64,000 nt of DNA from Nostoc sp. UHCC 0870 (GCF_022063185.1 NZ_CP091913.1:3980001-4044000); one strand, 5' to 3'; positions 18,132 through 27,474 are shown, counted from the stretch's first letter. The notes: generated by a model from the sequence alone, not told the origin. Made by a program: numbers and translations.

Positions 18132-18530
18132 CTATTTTTGGGGTATCACTGCGATACAGTCAATTTCTACCAACACATCCTTTGGTAAGCGCGAAACTTC
18201 CACACAAGCGCGAGCGGGAGCTGTAGCTTCATCAAAATACTGAGCATAAACTGCATTCACAGTGGCGAAATCATTCATATCAGCTAAGAATACCGATGTC
18301 TTGACCACATCAGCAAAGCTTGCGCCACCAGCGTTTAAGATGGCTTGCAGATTTGCCATTACTTGTTGTGTTTGTTGTTTGACATCTCCTGCACCCACAA
18401 TTTCCCCGGTGCTAGGATTGAGTGGAATTTGTCCAGCCACGAATAGCATTTGACCAGAAGCAGCGATCGCTTGATTATAAGGCCCTACTGGTGCAGGTGC
18501 TTGCTCAGTACGAATAACTTGTTTACTCAT
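18132..18530 (-). CDS. ridA: RidA-family enamine/imine deaminase
   Basis: The 132-residue protein matches the YjgF/YER057c/UK114 family: APAPVGPYNQAI, FVAGQIPLNP, and the active-site Arg in ARACVEVSRLPKDVLVEIDCIA. RidA hydrolyses reactive enamines and imines such as 2-aminoacrylate released by PLP enzymes. GAGGAAA stands 5 bp before the ATG. It starts 18 bp after a Nudix gene on the same strand and is probably co-transcribed with it. Confidence 0.93.
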   Translation of the reverse strand: MSKQVIRTEQAPAPVGPYNQAIAASGQMLFVAGQIPLNPSTGEIVGAGDVKQQTQQVMANLQAILNAGGASFADVVKTSVFLADMNDFATVNAVYAQYFDEATAPARACVEVSRLPKDVLVEIDCIAVIPQK

Positions 18531-18548
18531 AGTTTCCTCAACGGTGCG

Positions 18549-18983
18549 TTACTCAAAACTCAATTGGGGACGAATCCCATGATGTCGATAACGCCAATAA
18601 TCCCGCAAAATGCGATCGTGGTCAAAGCATAAGTTACTTGGTACACGCCAAGGCTCAAAAATCCCCACATTCTTAGCATCATCCCCGGCTTGAGGTTCTC
18701 CTGTGGCGGTTGCTAAAAATACAATGCTAATCGTATGCTGACGCGGGTCACGTTTGGGGTCAGAATACACCAAAAATTGCTCAATTAATTCTATCTGTAA
18801 CCCTATTTCTTCCTCAGCTTCCCGCCGCGCCGCCACTTCTACAGGTTCGCCATAATCCACAAATCCCCCAGGAATCGCCCAACCCAAAGGCTCATTGTGT
18901 CGCTCAATTAAAATAATTGGTCGATGAGGTCTGTCTATTAATTCAATAATGATATCTACCGTAGGCGCAGGATTTTTGTACAT
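18549..18983 (-). CDS. Nudix hydrolase
   Basis: The 144-residue protein carries a full Nudix box, GFVDYGEPVEVAARREAEEE followed by IGL (Gx5Ex7REUXEEXGU). The substrate cannot be read from the sequence. The ATG at 18983 (MYKNPAPTVD) is preferred over the TTG two codons upstream. It precedes ridA with a gap of 18 bp, so the pair likely forms a small metabolite-repair operon (inference). Confidence 0.88.
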   Translation of the reverse strand: MYKNPAPTVDIIIELIDRPHRPIILIERHNEPLGWAIPGGFVDYGEPVEVAARREAEEEIGLQIELIEQFLVYSDPKRDPRQHTISIVFLATATGEPQAGDDAKNVGIFEPWRVPSNLCFDHDRILRDYWRYRHHGIRPQLSFE

Positions 18984-19159
18984 AGTCAATATAATTACGA
19001 ATTACGTTAGCGTAGCGGGACGTTAGTCCATTACGAATTACGAATTGTCAATAGTTTTTCTCTCCCCAATCCCCAATCCCCACCAAAAGATAGCTTTCCA
19101 AGCTGACCTTAGCATGATAAATTCGATGGGATCGCTTCCTCCTATATTTCACGTTAAAT

Positions 19160-20668
19160 ATGCCTTTTCCTAGATCCAGTGGCATTTTGTTGCATCCTAC
19201 CTGTTTCCCTAGTCGCTTTGGTATGGGAGATTTGGGCTTAGAAGCCTATAAGTTTATTGATTTTCTGAGAGACAGTGACCAGCAATACTGGCAAGTCTTA
19301 CCTTTGGGGCCTACTGGGTATGGTAATTCTCCTTATGCTTCCTATTCAGCAATGGCGGGTAATCACTTACTGATTAACCCAGAACAATTACAAGAGCAGG
19401 GTTTATTAACTGAGGAGGACTTTGCTAATCTACCAGAATTTGATCCTAATCAAGTAGATTACGACCGAGTTATCCCCATCAAAGTTAGGTTATTAAAAAA
19501 AGCCTGCAACAATTTTCAAGCTAAAGCCACGCCTTTACAAAAAAAAGAATTTGCCGGGTTCTGCGATAGTAAGGCTTATTGGTTGGATGATTATGCTCTC
19601 TTCATGTCCCTCAAGGATGCCCACAACGGTACAAGTTGGCACACTTGGAAGCCGGAACTGGTGAAGCGCGAACCAGCAATGATGGAGATGGCAAAACAAC
19701 AGCTACAATCTGAGATTTTCTACTATAAGTTTGTCCAATTTGAATTTTTCCGCCAGTGGTCAGAACTGAAGAATTACGCTAATATGAGCGGAATTCAAAT
19801 TATTGGCGATATTCCCATCTATGTAGCTCAAGATAGTGCTGATGTGTGGGCGCATCCCGATATCTTTTGTTTGGATGAGGAAACTATGCAACCGGCACTC
19901 ATGGCGGGAGTTCCACCAGATTACTTTAGTGCAACTGGTCAATTATGGGGCAACCCGGTTTATAACTGGGAGGCGTTGCAAAAACAAAACTTTAAATGGT
20001 GGTTGGGTCGCTTTGAGGCGATGCTGGATTATATAGATGTGATTCGCATTGACCACTTCCGAGGCTTTGAAGCTTTTTGGGCTGTACCCCAAGGGGAAGA
20101 AACAGCTATGAATGGTGAGTGGATGAAAGCACCAGGTGAAGAGTTGTTTGATGTGATTAAACAAAACTTGGGTAAGTTACCTGTGTTAGCTGAAGATTTG
20201 GGTGTGATTACACCAGAAGTTGAGGCGTTGCGGGATAAATATGAGTTTCCCGGTATGAAGGTGTTACATTTTGCCTTTGGTTCTGATCCCGGTAATCCTT
20301 TTTTACCTTTTAATTATGGGCGTAATTTCGTCGTTTATACCGGCACTCACGACAATGACACAACTGTCGGCTGGTTCAATGCAGCCAATGACTACGAAAA
20401 AGAAAACCTGTTGCTTTATTTAGGTTGTGTAAGTCCTGAAGGGATTCACTGGGATTTAATTAGATTGGCTTTAAGTTCGATCGCTAATCAAGCGATTATG
20501 CCGTTGCAAGATATTTTGGGTTTGGGAACTGAAGCGCGAATGAATTTTCCGAGTATCGCTGAGGGGAATTGGCAGTGGCGTTATCAATCGGGAGCTTTAA
20601 AATCAGAATTAGGCGATCGCCTAAAAAATCTCACTAAACTCTACGGACGCTCCCCTCAAGAGAAATAG
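19160..20668 (+). CDS. malQ: 4-alpha-glucanotransferase (disproportionating enzyme)
   Basis: The 502-residue GH77 enzyme shows RSSGILLHPTCFPS near the start, GPTGYGNSPYAS, nucleophile-region VIRIDHFRGFEAFW, acid/base-region LAEDLGVITPEV and THDNDTTVGWF. It transfers glucan segments between alpha-1,4-chains in glycogen turnover. Length is as expected for bacterial MalQ. It stands alone on the plus strand, facing the RodZ-like gene at its 3' end. Confidence 0.95.
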   Translation: MPFPRSSGILLHPTCFPSRFGMGDLGLEAYKFIDFLRDSDQQYWQVLPLGPTGYGNSPYASYSAMAGNHLLINPEQLQEQGLLTEEDFANLPEFDPNQVDYDRVIPIKVRLLKKACNNFQAKATPLQKKEFAGFCDSKAYWLDDYALFMSLKDAHNGTSWHTWKPELVKREPAMMEMAKQQLQSEIFYYKFVQFEFFRQWSELKNYANMSGIQIIGDIPIYVAQDSADVWAHPDIFCLDEETMQPALMAGVPPDYFSATGQLWGNPVYNWEALQKQNFKWWLGRFEAMLDYIDVIRIDHFRGFEAFWAVPQGEETAMNGEWMKAPGEELFDVIKQNLGKLPVLAEDLGVITPEVEALRDKYEFPGMKVLHFAFGSDPGNPFLPFNYGRNFVVYTGTHDNDTTVGWFNAANDYEKENLLLYLGCVSPEGIHWDLIRLALSSIANQAIMPLQDILGLGTEARMNFPSIAEGNWQWRYQSGALKSELGDRLKNLTKLYGRSPQEK

Positions 20669-20719
20669 GGGAAATGAGGAAGTCAGTCGGGGATATTTTC
20701 CCGCTTCTTCCTCTGGATT

Positions 20720-21535
20720 TTATGATTGAGGTTTAGCCGCAGCAATTTTAATTTCTTCCTCCTTACCAAATTCCCCCATTTGCTTGGCTGCTTGCTGATT
20801 CACACTCATCAGCACACCACCAGCATTATTAGTTCTTACTGTCAACTGTTCTTGTGCTTTCCAAACGCGATGTGCGCCCTCTGGTAAGACTCCTTCAAAC
20901 TCGGTTTTGCCATCAGCTACTACCCGAATCCACGAGGATGCTTTCAAAGTTACGCCAATCTGGACTGATTGACTATCTTTATTAACTATTAGGCGATCGC
21001 TGACTGGTAGAGTTGTTGATTTTTGGGATTGAGTCGGTGATGTTTTGGCGAGATTTTCTTGATTGTTTTGTTTAGGATCACTACCATTTGCGCTGAAGGC
21101 AGCATTATTTAATACATGAGACAAGCTGCTAACAGAGCAAATAATCAGGAATATATACAGCAAATAAAGATGTACGGGACGTAATAAACCCATTGATATT
21201 GACTGGTTGGGAGTCGCAGGGGGAGTATTCGCAGTTTGAAAACTCACAGGAAATTGACTGGCGAATTCTCCACCTTTAAAACCCAGCGCATCCGCAAATT
21301 GTCTAATTAAGCCTTGAATATAGATTGGTTCTGGCAAATCATCTAGATTTCCTTCTTCAATGGCCTGTAACAGTCGCCGAGGAATTCTAGTTAATCCAAC
21401 CATTTCTTCTAAAGATAGACCCCTTTCTTGACGCGAAGCCCACAACTGCGCCCCCATTTCTGTGAGTTTTTCGGCTCTTTGTTGTTCTATAGAGAGTTGT
21501 GGTTGCTCATTATTCTTTCTCTTTAGCCATTTCAT
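20720..21535 (-). CDS. RodZ-like helix-turn-helix membrane protein with DUF4115 domain
   Basis: The 271-residue protein has an N-terminal HTH_25 domain (GAQLWASRQERGLSLEEMVG, later IPRRLLQAIEEGNLDDLPEP), one membrane segment (about 127-147) and a C-terminal DUF4115 domain (VTLKASSWIRVVADGKTEFE). This is the architecture of RodZ, which links MreB to the membrane in rod-shaped cells; a role in cell shape is inferred. Its start overlaps the end of the pseudouridine synthase gene by 26 bp, so the two are translationally coupled. Confidence 0.8.
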   Translation of the reverse strand: MKWLKRKNNEQPQLSIEQQRAEKLTEMGAQLWASRQERGLSLEEMVGLTRIPRRLLQAIEEGNLDDLPEPIYIQGLIRQFADALGFKGGEFASQFPVSFQTANTPPATPNQSISMGLLRPVHLYLLYIFLIICSVSSLSHVLNNAAFSANGSDPKQNNQENLAKTSPTQSQKSTTLPVSDRLIVNKDSQSVQIGVTLKASSWIRVVADGKTEFEGVLPEGAHRVWKAQEQLTVRTNNAGGVLMSVNQQAAKQMGEFGKEEEIKIAAAKPQS

Positions 21536-22325
21536 GTCTTTTTACGCTCCTTACCTCAGCTGAATCTTTAATAGGTATGTGCTTTATCTGATTTTGCAGA
21601 CAGCGAATTTCGTCATCTTGGAGAACACGATATTGACCCTCTTTTAATAGAGGTGCTTTTGATGTTTGTAGTCGAATAGAGCCGATCCCAGTTCGATGTA
21701 GCTTGACTACGGGATATCCCAACTGTTCTGCTACACGGCGAATTTGGCGGTTTCTACCCTCCTTAAGGACAACTTCTAAACGACTGTTGTCAATAAGCCT
21801 TTCTAGGAAACTTACCTCGGCTGGGCGGGTAATTTTCCCGTCTAACAGCACACCCCTACGCCACTTTTCTAGGACTGCTTCCGAGGGATGACCTTTAACT
21901 ACAACTTGATAAGTCTTAGGAATGCTGTGACGCGGATGGGTAAGTTTAAATGTCAATTCTCCATCATTAGTGAGTATTAACGCACCTGAAGAATAGGCAT
22001 CTAGGCGACCAACGGGATGAATACCAGTACCTTTACTTAATTCTTGAGGTAATAAATCCAAAACTGTCTTTCTACCTTGGGGATCGTGGCAAGTGGAAAC
22101 TACTCCTAGGGGCTTGTTGAGTAGCACATAAACTAACGGTGGACGATACTGTGCCGATATTAGCTGATCGTCAACTGTAATCCTATCCTTTTGGGGGTCA
22201 ACTTTTTGTCCTATTTGTGCCAATACACCATTGATCCGCACGCGCGATCGCCGAATCATTTCTTCGGCTTCTCGACGTGAGGCTACACCCAATTCAGAAA
22301 GAACTTTTTGCAACCTGGCTTCCAT
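21510..22325 (-). CDS. RsuA/RluB-family pseudouridine synthase
   Basis: The 271-residue protein has an N-terminal S4 RNA-binding domain (ARLQKVLSELGVASRREAEE) and a catalytic domain with the Asp in VGRLDAYSSGALILTNDGEL and the family motif EGRNRQIRRVAEQLGYPVVK. Family members convert a uridine of 16S or 23S rRNA to pseudouridine; length and motifs suit RluB. It is transcribed ahead of, and overlaps, the RodZ-like gene. Confidence 0.92.
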   Translation of the reverse strand: MEARLQKVLSELGVASRREAEEMIRRSRVRINGVLAQIGQKVDPQKDRITVDDQLISAQYRPPLVYVLLNKPLGVVSTCHDPQGRKTVLDLLPQELSKGTGIHPVGRLDAYSSGALILTNDGELTFKLTHPRHSIPKTYQVVVKGHPSEAVLEKWRRGVLLDGKITRPAEVSFLERLIDNSRLEVVLKEGRNRQIRRVAEQLGYPVVKLHRTGIGSIRLQTSKAPLLKEGQYRVLQDDEIRCLQNQIKHIPIKDSAEVRSVKRHEMAKEKE

Positions 22326-22619
22326 GTGGAAATTACGGTCAATAATCTAATGGTTTACATAATAATCATCATATTGGCATTTTGTATGAGGTAGCCATAA
22401 ATGCTACAGTTAATGCTTGTTTCAGTTCAATTGATACTAAGCAAATACCCATTTATCGTAAATTCAAGGGTTTAAGACCCCTACGTCTACACGTAGTATC
22501 AGTTGAGTTGGGGTTTAAATCCCAGACTCCAATTGTCTTTAATTTTGAATTTTGTTAGCGCAGCGTTAGCGAGTCATCGAGCGTCATTTTGAATTTTGAA
22601 TTGTTAATCGAGTGGTTAA
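22326..22619. other. Intergenic region between divergent genes
   Basis: AT-rich, 294 bp, separating the pseudouridine synthase gene (-) and a DUF2993 gene (+). It holds short palindromic pieces (CTACGTCTACACGTAG near 22482) and a GC-rich fragment TTAGCGCAGCGTTAGCGAG of a dispersed repeat type. No gene seen. Confidence 0.45.
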
Positions 22620-23333
22620 ATGCCAGAACAAAATTCCCAAACCAGACATTTTCACAAAATCCGCATTATTACAAACGTCCTCAAAACAGCACTAAAGCTA
22701 TGGTTAAGGTCGCAAGTCAGCCAAGTCTCTCAGCTAGAAGTGGAGATTAAAGCGAGCGATCGCCAGCTGCTTTCCGGTTGTATCCCTTGGGTTTCCATAT
22801 TGGCTAATCATGCTGTATATCAAGGTCTCCATATTACCCACATTAAACTAGCAGCAGAGAATATTCAAATCAATATAGGTCAAATACTCAAAGGACAGCC
22901 CTTACAACTGTTACACGTAGTACCAGTAGTTGGCGAATTGACCATAGAGGAGAAGGATCTAAATGCTTCCCTAGGATCTGAATTATTATCAACTGCTTTA
23001 AATGATTTACTGGTTAAACTTTTACCAGAATATTGTCCAAAATCCAAGCCTATTGTTTGGCAAAAAATTATTCTAGACAATCAAAAAATCACACTGAACG
23101 CAATCATACCATCTACAGGTGAACCTATACCCCTAGAAATTAGTTTCTCCTTAAAATTGCTGAGTGGACAAGAGTTGCAACTATCGCAAATTCAAGTCAC
23201 ACAAAGCGCGATCGTTCTTTTGGAAAGTAGCGATAATTACAACTTTCATCTCGGCTCAGATGTCAATCTCCAAGAACTCACCCTGATCCCCGGTAAATTG
23301 CTTTGTCATGGACAACTTAACGTTAATCCGTGA
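22620..23333 (+). CDS. DUF2993 (LmeA-like) domain protein
   Basis: The 237-residue protein has the pattern of cyanobacterial DUF2993 proteins: an N-terminal helical part, then VEIKASDRQLLSGCIPWVSI, HITHIKLAAENIQINIGQIL, and a repeated beta-rich lipid-binding-like fold (TEDELNASLGSELL-type region EKDLNASLGSELLSTALNDL). There is no clear signal peptide. The function in cyanobacteria is unknown. A heptamer array (23330-23403) starts at its stop codon. Confidence 0.75.
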   Translation: MPEQNSQTRHFHKIRIITNVLKTALKLWLRSQVSQVSQLEVEIKASDRQLLSGCIPWVSILANHAVYQGLHITHIKLAAENIQINIGQILKGQPLQLLHVVPVVGELTIEEKDLNASLGSELLSTALNDLLVKLLPEYCPKSKPIVWQKIILDNQKITLNAIIPSTGEPIPLEISFSLKLLSGQELQLSQIQVTQSAIVLLESSDNYNFHLGSDVNLQELTLIPGKLLCHGQLNVNP

Positions 23334-23403
23334 CAGGTGACAGGTGACAGGTGATAGGTGACAGGTGACAGATGACAGGTGATAGGTGATAGGTGATAGG
23401 TAA
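23330..23403. repeat. Heptanucleotide array GACAGGT/GATAGGT
   Basis: About ten 7-bp units of GA(C/T)AGGT beginning at the stop codon of the DUF2993 gene. Confidence 0.85.
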
Positions 23404-23458
23404 TAGAGGGCTGGGAATGAGAGGAAGTAGGCTATTTTCTGTGTATTTGAATTACGAA

Positions 23459-24349
23459 TTACGAACTACCAAGCAGGGGCAAAATGAGGGTGACAAAATA
23501 GTAGACCAAAGGAGCTGTAAAGATATAGCTATCTGTACGGTCTAAAATACCACCATGTCCAGGGATTAGTTGTCCTGAGTCTTTCACTCCAGCATCACGC
23601 TTGAGCATAGATTCGGTGAGATCGCCCAAAAGACTAGCGAGGCCAATCAGTAACCCTAGGGTAATACCTGTGAGGAGAAATTGCGGTAATTGTAAATAAT
23701 AAGACCCAGTGAGGGCTACACCCAGACTAGCACTGATCCCAAAAACAGCACCTTCAACGGTTTTCTTGGGACTGATATCGGACAGACGAGTTTTACCAAA
23801 AAATCTACCGATAGTGTATGCACCAATATCAGCAGCCCAAATACACAAGAAAGTTAGTACCGTGATTGTTAGTCCTTTTGGTAGAGCAGCTAAATTGTTC
23901 TCTCCGAAAATATCTTTCCATGTTCCTGGCCAGTAACCATCTAGAGGTAAATTACTGATAGCTACACTGCCCATCGTGCGTAAACGCACCCAGTAACTAG
24001 GTAAATACCCCACATAAAAAAGCCCCATAATCGAAGCCGAAACATCTGCGATTGTCGCCATTTTCGGCTGAAACAGCAAGTAAAAACAAATAAATGTGCC
24101 AGCGATGGGCATGAAAGCATCAGCTAAAGCACCATCAATTTTAGAAATCACTAGTAACACTAGACTCAGGAAGAGCGTAGTTTTGGCAGCTGGTAAAATG
24201 CCTCTGGTTCGCACTAAATCAAAATATTCCTGTTGTCCCAAAAAAACCACAACAGCAAGCATGATCGTAAAGTACCAACCCCCCAACAGGACAGCACCCA
24301 AAGCAAGAGCGATCGCAACAATTCCACTAATAATCCGAGACCAAGGCAT
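23459..24349 (-). CDS. cdsA: Phosphatidate cytidylyltransferase
   Basis: The 296-residue integral membrane protein has about seven to eight membrane segments and the CdsA signature near the C-terminus: MLKRDAGVKDSGQLIPGHGG followed by ILDRTDSYIF. It makes CDP-diacylglycerol from phosphatidate and CTP, the entry to phosphatidylglycerol synthesis. The start at MPWSRIISGIVAIALA is chosen; the frame extends 47 codons further upstream, but that stretch is only heptanucleotide repeat. Confidence 0.93.
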   Translation of the reverse strand: MPWSRIISGIVAIALALGAVLLGGWYFTIMLAVVVFLGQQEYFDLVRTRGILPAAKTTLFLSLVLLVISKIDGALADAFMPIAGTFICFYLLFQPKMATIADVSASIMGLFYVGYLPSYWVRLRTMGSVAISNLPLDGYWPGTWKDIFGENNLAALPKGLTITVLTFLCIWAADIGAYTIGRFFGKTRLSDISPKKTVEGAVFGISASLGVALTGSYYLQLPQFLLTGITLGLLIGLASLLGDLTESMLKRDAGVKDSGQLIPGHGGILDRTDSYIFTAPLVYYFVTLILPLLGSS

Positions 24350-24363
24350 AGAAGTATTTAATA

Positions 24364-24500
24364 TTGGGATTGGGGGACAGGGGACAGGGGACAGGGGACA
24401 GGTGACAGAGGACAGAGTACAAGAAAGCAGGGGAAGTAGGGAGAGAAAAATACAATCCCCAATACCCAATCCCCGATCCCCAATCCCCAATCCCCAATCT
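24364..24500. repeat. Two heptanucleotide arrays (GGGGACA and CCCCAAT units)
   Basis: GGGGACA-type units at 24364-24417 and CAATCCC/CCCCAAT-type units at about 24453-24500. CCCCAAT is the classical STRR1 type of Nostoc/Anabaena. The second array abuts the cbiT stop codon. Confidence 0.85.
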
Positions 24501-25103
24501 CTAGTCTAGTTTCTCACCACTGAGGATAAAAATGGGATCAACTGCGGCAAAGGTTTGAGAAAAGCCGCGTGTTTCTAATCTGTTAACCGCAGACTGCACA
24601 ACTTCAATGTTCCTGGCTTGTAACTGCGAGAAACTCTGAGAAATCGCATATAAAGTTTCCAGATTAGTGGCTGTGGCTACTATTCTTCCTGATGATGGTA
24701 AATAATTCCACACAGTTTGCAAAATATCTTGGATTGCTCGCCCTCCCTCAATACAAACACGGTGAGGGGTAACTTTGATCTCATGTAAACATTCTGGCGC
24801 ACTACCTTCAATCACTTGCACATTTTTGACCCCAAAGCGATCGCAGTTACGTTTAATTAAGTTGGCAACTTCTTCATCCCGTTCAACAGCAATAATCTGT
24901 CCCTTTGGACACAATAGCCCCACCTCTACAGGAATTGTTCCTGTACCCGCGCCAATGTCCCACAATACCGAATCAGGTTCTAGCCGCAGCTGGGAAATCA
25001 ACAACAACCTAATTTCTCGCTGACTAAAGGGGATTCCTGGCAAATGCTCAAACAATTCATCAGGAATACCAGGAGTGACATAAGGCCAAAGTTGGGAGGG
25101 CAT
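24501..25103 (-). CDS. cbiT: Cobalt-precorrin-6B C15-methyltransferase (decarboxylating)
   Basis: The 200-residue class I SAM methyltransferase has the motif LWDIGAGTGTIPVEVG, the early family motif PGIPDELFEHLPGIPFSQRE and the acidic loop AVERDEEV. These match CbiT, the methylating and decarboxylating step of anaerobic-type cobalamin (pseudo-B12) synthesis. The start at MPSQLWPYVTPG is favoured over the TTG four codons upstream. It is followed on the same strand by cdsA across a repeat array, so co-transcription is uncertain. Confidence 0.88.
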   Translation of the reverse strand: MPSQLWPYVTPGIPDELFEHLPGIPFSQREIRLLLISQLRLEPDSVLWDIGAGTGTIPVEVGLLCPKGQIIAVERDEEVANLIKRNCDRFGVKNVQVIEGSAPECLHEIKVTPHRVCIEGGRAIQDILQTVWNYLPSSGRIVATATNLETLYAISQSFSQLQARNIEVVQSAVNRLETRGFSQTFAAVDPIFILSGEKLD

Positions 25104-25186
25104 AGGAATACACAATTATACTAGGACAAGAAGGCAGGAAGTAGGAGAGACAAGGAAGATAAACCACACCCGCTACCGCTAACAGC

Positions 25187-25283
25187 ACTCATTACTCATT
25201 ACTCATTACTCATTACTCATTACTCATTACTCATTACTCATTACTCATTACTCATTACTCAGCACTCAGCACTCAGCACTCAT
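25187..25283 (+). repeat. Heptanucleotide array ACTCATT x10, ACTCAGC x3, running into a start codon
   Basis: Ten exact ACTCATT units (25187-25256), three ACTCAGC units (25257-25277) and a final ACTCAT that touches the ATG of the kinase gene at 25284. The array occupies the place of the ribosome binding site. Confidence 0.9.
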
Positions 25284-26678
25284 ATGATTGGGGAAACATT
25301 CAACGATCGCTACGAGATTCAACAACAGTTAGGCAAAAAAGCCGGGCGGCGGACGCTACTAGCTAGGGATTTGGTCACTGGTGAATTGGTAGTTGTCAAA
25401 TTGCTGGCTTTTAGTAGTGATTTTGAATGGGATGATCTCAAACTCTTTGAGCGTGAGGCAGAAACTCTCAAGTCTTTGTCACATCCCTTGATTCCAAGAT
25501 ATGTTGACTATTTTGAGGTTAATTCGCCAAACATCAAAGGTTTTGCCCTAGTACAGAGTTATATCCCAGCCCTCACTTTAGAGCAATACTTACAAAGTGG
25601 CAGAACTTTTAACGAAACTGAAGTAAAACAAGTAGCTAAGGCAGTTTTAGAAATTCTCGTCTATTTACATGGGCTGCATCCATCGGTGATTCACCGTGAT
25701 ATTAAGCCTAGCAATATTTTATTAGGGGAGCGTTCTGGTAATAGTGTTGGTCAGGTTTATCTAGTAGATTTTGGCTCAGTACAGACTGTTTTGGCTACAG
25801 AAGGCGGGACAAGAACTGTAGTTGGCACTTACGGATATATGCCACCTGAGCAATTTGGTGGACGTACTGTCACCTCATCTGACCTTTATAGCTTAGGTGC
25901 AACGTTAATTTACCTAGTCACAGGTAGTCATCCTGCTGATTTACCCCAAAAGGATTTTCGGATTCAGTTTGAATCTGTGGCTGATCTCAGTCCAGGTTTA
26001 ACACGCTGGTTGAAGTTGATGACTGAACCTAACTTAGAACGGCGGTTCAGTTCAGCGAGTGTTGCGCTGCAAGCTTTAGATGAATCACAAGCACCCACAA
26101 ATATTATTAGTTTAGTTACTACTCAACCAGCTGGTAGCAGAATTCAGCTAACGAAGAATTGGGAGACGCTAGAAATTCTCATTCCTCCCGTGGGTTTTCA
26201 GCCATCAATAGTGTTTACAGGATTATTTGCGATCGCCTGGAATTCTTTTATTCTCTTTTGGACAATCGGCGCACTCTCAGCCCCTTTTCCCATCAATGTC
26301 CCCTTTGCCTTATTCTCATTGCCTTTTTGGGGTGCTGGCGGCTTTATGATTTACACTTTGCTACTAAATTTATTTGGCAATATCTACCTACGTCTAGATG
26401 ATCAACAAATTACCTTTTCTCAAGAAATATTGGGTTTTAAATTCCATCGTCCCCGTCCATCCCCCAGAACAAGTATCAGCAAGCTAGTTTACACAAAAAA
26501 ACACTGGACTAGAGATTCTGAAGGCAGTCGCACTCAAGTACCAGCACAATTAGATATTTGGGCAGGCGTACAAAAATATCAACTAGGGATTAACAGTACC
26601 ATTCAATCGGAAGCAGAACTAGAATGGTTAGCCCATGAAATCAGTGATTGGCTGGGTATCCCTATTCAGCAAGATTAA
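25284..26678 (+). CDS. Membrane-anchored Ser/Thr protein kinase
   Basis: The 464-residue protein has a kinase domain at about 10-255: degenerate glycine loop LGKKAGRRT, Lys39 in VVVKLL, catalytic HRDIKPSN (137-144), DFGSV (162-166) and MPPEQF. The C-terminal part has two membrane segments (about 312-365) followed by a beta-rich cytoplasmic tail (YLRLDDQQITFSQEILGFKF). This is a frequent cyanobacterial kinase design; target unknown. The start codon abuts a heptanucleotide array that replaces the ribosome binding site. Confidence 0.88.
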   Translation: MIGETFNDRYEIQQQLGKKAGRRTLLARDLVTGELVVVKLLAFSSDFEWDDLKLFEREAETLKSLSHPLIPRYVDYFEVNSPNIKGFALVQSYIPALTLEQYLQSGRTFNETEVKQVAKAVLEILVYLHGLHPSVIHRDIKPSNILLGERSGNSVGQVYLVDFGSVQTVLATEGGTRTVVGTYGYMPPEQFGGRTVTSSDLYSLGATLIYLVTGSHPADLPQKDFRIQFESVADLSPGLTRWLKLMTEPNLERRFSSASVALQALDESQAPTNIISLVTTQPAGSRIQLTKNWETLEILIPPVGFQPSIVFTGLFAIAWNSFILFWTIGALSAPFPINVPFALFSLPFWGAGGFMIYTLLLNLFGNIYLRLDDQQITFSQEILGFKFHRPRPSPRTSISKLVYTKKHWTRDSEGSRTQVPAQLDIWAGVQKYQLGINSTIQSEAELEWLAHEISDWLGIPIQQD

Positions 26679-26799
26679 ACAAAAACTAATTTTCGCTCAT
26701 GCAATTAAACTTTTGCCCATTTCAAATATTTATTTCAATTTAGGTGATATATTTACGATTAAATAAGTAGGAAATCAAGAATATTATATCGGTCTAAAA

Positions 26800-26997
26800 A
26801 TGGAAACCACAACCACAAGGCAATCCCTAATTAATTTAATTCAAAAGCATCTAAATATCGCATCTGAAAGCACACTAGAACAAGTTTTAGAACTACTAGA
26901 GGATGAAGAAGATATTAGAGATGCTCGTGCTGAAATAGCAGATGCAAGAATTCACGGTACTATATCTTGGGATGAATACAAAAAAGAAATAGCGTGA
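26800..26997 (+). CDS. Antitoxin of a RelE/ParE-type pair
   Basis: The 65-residue acidic helical protein (SLINLIQKHLNIASESTLEQ, LEDEEDIRDARAEIADARIH, ISWDEYKKEIA) resembles Phd/RelB-type or prevent-host-death-like small antitoxins. Its stop overlaps the GTG start of the toxin gene (GTGA), which is typical of translational coupling in type II systems. Confidence 0.8.
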   Translation: METTTTRQSLINLIQKHLNIASESTLEQVLELLEDEEDIRDARAEIADARIHGTISWDEYKKEIA

Positions 26998-27254
26998 CTT
27001 ACCAAATTGAATTTACCAAGGGTGCTAATAAACAATTAAAGAAATTACCCAGCGATATTAAAGAACGTATCGACTTAAGAATTCAAGAATTAGCCATAGA
27101 TCCACGTCCCAACGGGGTTAAAAAATTGGCGGATGAAGACTCTTTATATCGTATTCGAGTGGGTGATTATAGAGTAATTTATCAAATATTTGATACTATT
27201 TTATTGGTGACTGTAATTAAGGTAAAACATCGTAGTGATGTTTATAAAGATTAG
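26994..27254 (+). CDS. RelE/ParE-family toxin
   Basis: The 86-residue basic protein has the family pattern: YQIEFTKGANKQLKKLPSDI, DPRPNGVKKLADEDSLYRIR, VGDYRVIYQI, VIKVKHRSDVYKD. RelE toxins cut mRNA in the ribosomal A site. Start codon GTG at 26994 inside the antitoxin stop. Neighbouring genes are housekeeping, so the pair probably inserted between the kinase and tatA. Confidence 0.9.
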   Translation: MTYQIEFTKGANKQLKKLPSDIKERIDLRIQELAIDPRPNGVKKLADEDSLYRIRVGDYRVIYQIFDTILLVTVIKVKHRSDVYKD

Positions 27255-27300
27255 TCTTGATACAAATTAGTTAATTAAACATAGTTTAGAGGAACTGTAT

Positions 27301-27474
27301 ATGTTTGGACTAGGATGGCCGGAAGTAGTTATCATCGCTGTTGTAGCTATTGTAATTTTTGGCCCCAAAAAAATTCCCGAACTGGGGAACGCACTAGGTA
27401 AAACCCTACGAGGTTTTAAAGAGGAGCTAAAAACTCCTAGTGAGGATACCAACCCGGAATACGAAGAAAAATAG
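27301..27474 (+). CDS. tatA: Twin-arginine translocase subunit TatA/E
   Basis: The 57-residue protein reads MFGLGWPEVVIIAVVAIVIF followed by GPKKIPELGNALGKTLRGFK and an acidic tail (EELKTPSEDTNPEYEEK). That is the TatA form: one N-terminal membrane helix, the FGPKKIPELG hinge and an amphipathic helix. It builds the pore of the Tat export pathway in the thylakoid or plasma membrane. GAGGAACTG stands upstream of the ATG. It converges with cphA, with a hairpin between them. Confidence 0.93.
   Translation: MFGLGWPEVVIIAVVAIVIFGPKKIPELGNALGKTLRGFKEELKTPSEDTNPEYEEK

Noticed and set aside
24350..24490. N-terminal extension of CdsA
   Set aside because: The extra 47 codons are translated heptanucleotide repeats (SPVPCPPIP-like) and are not part of the enzyme family.
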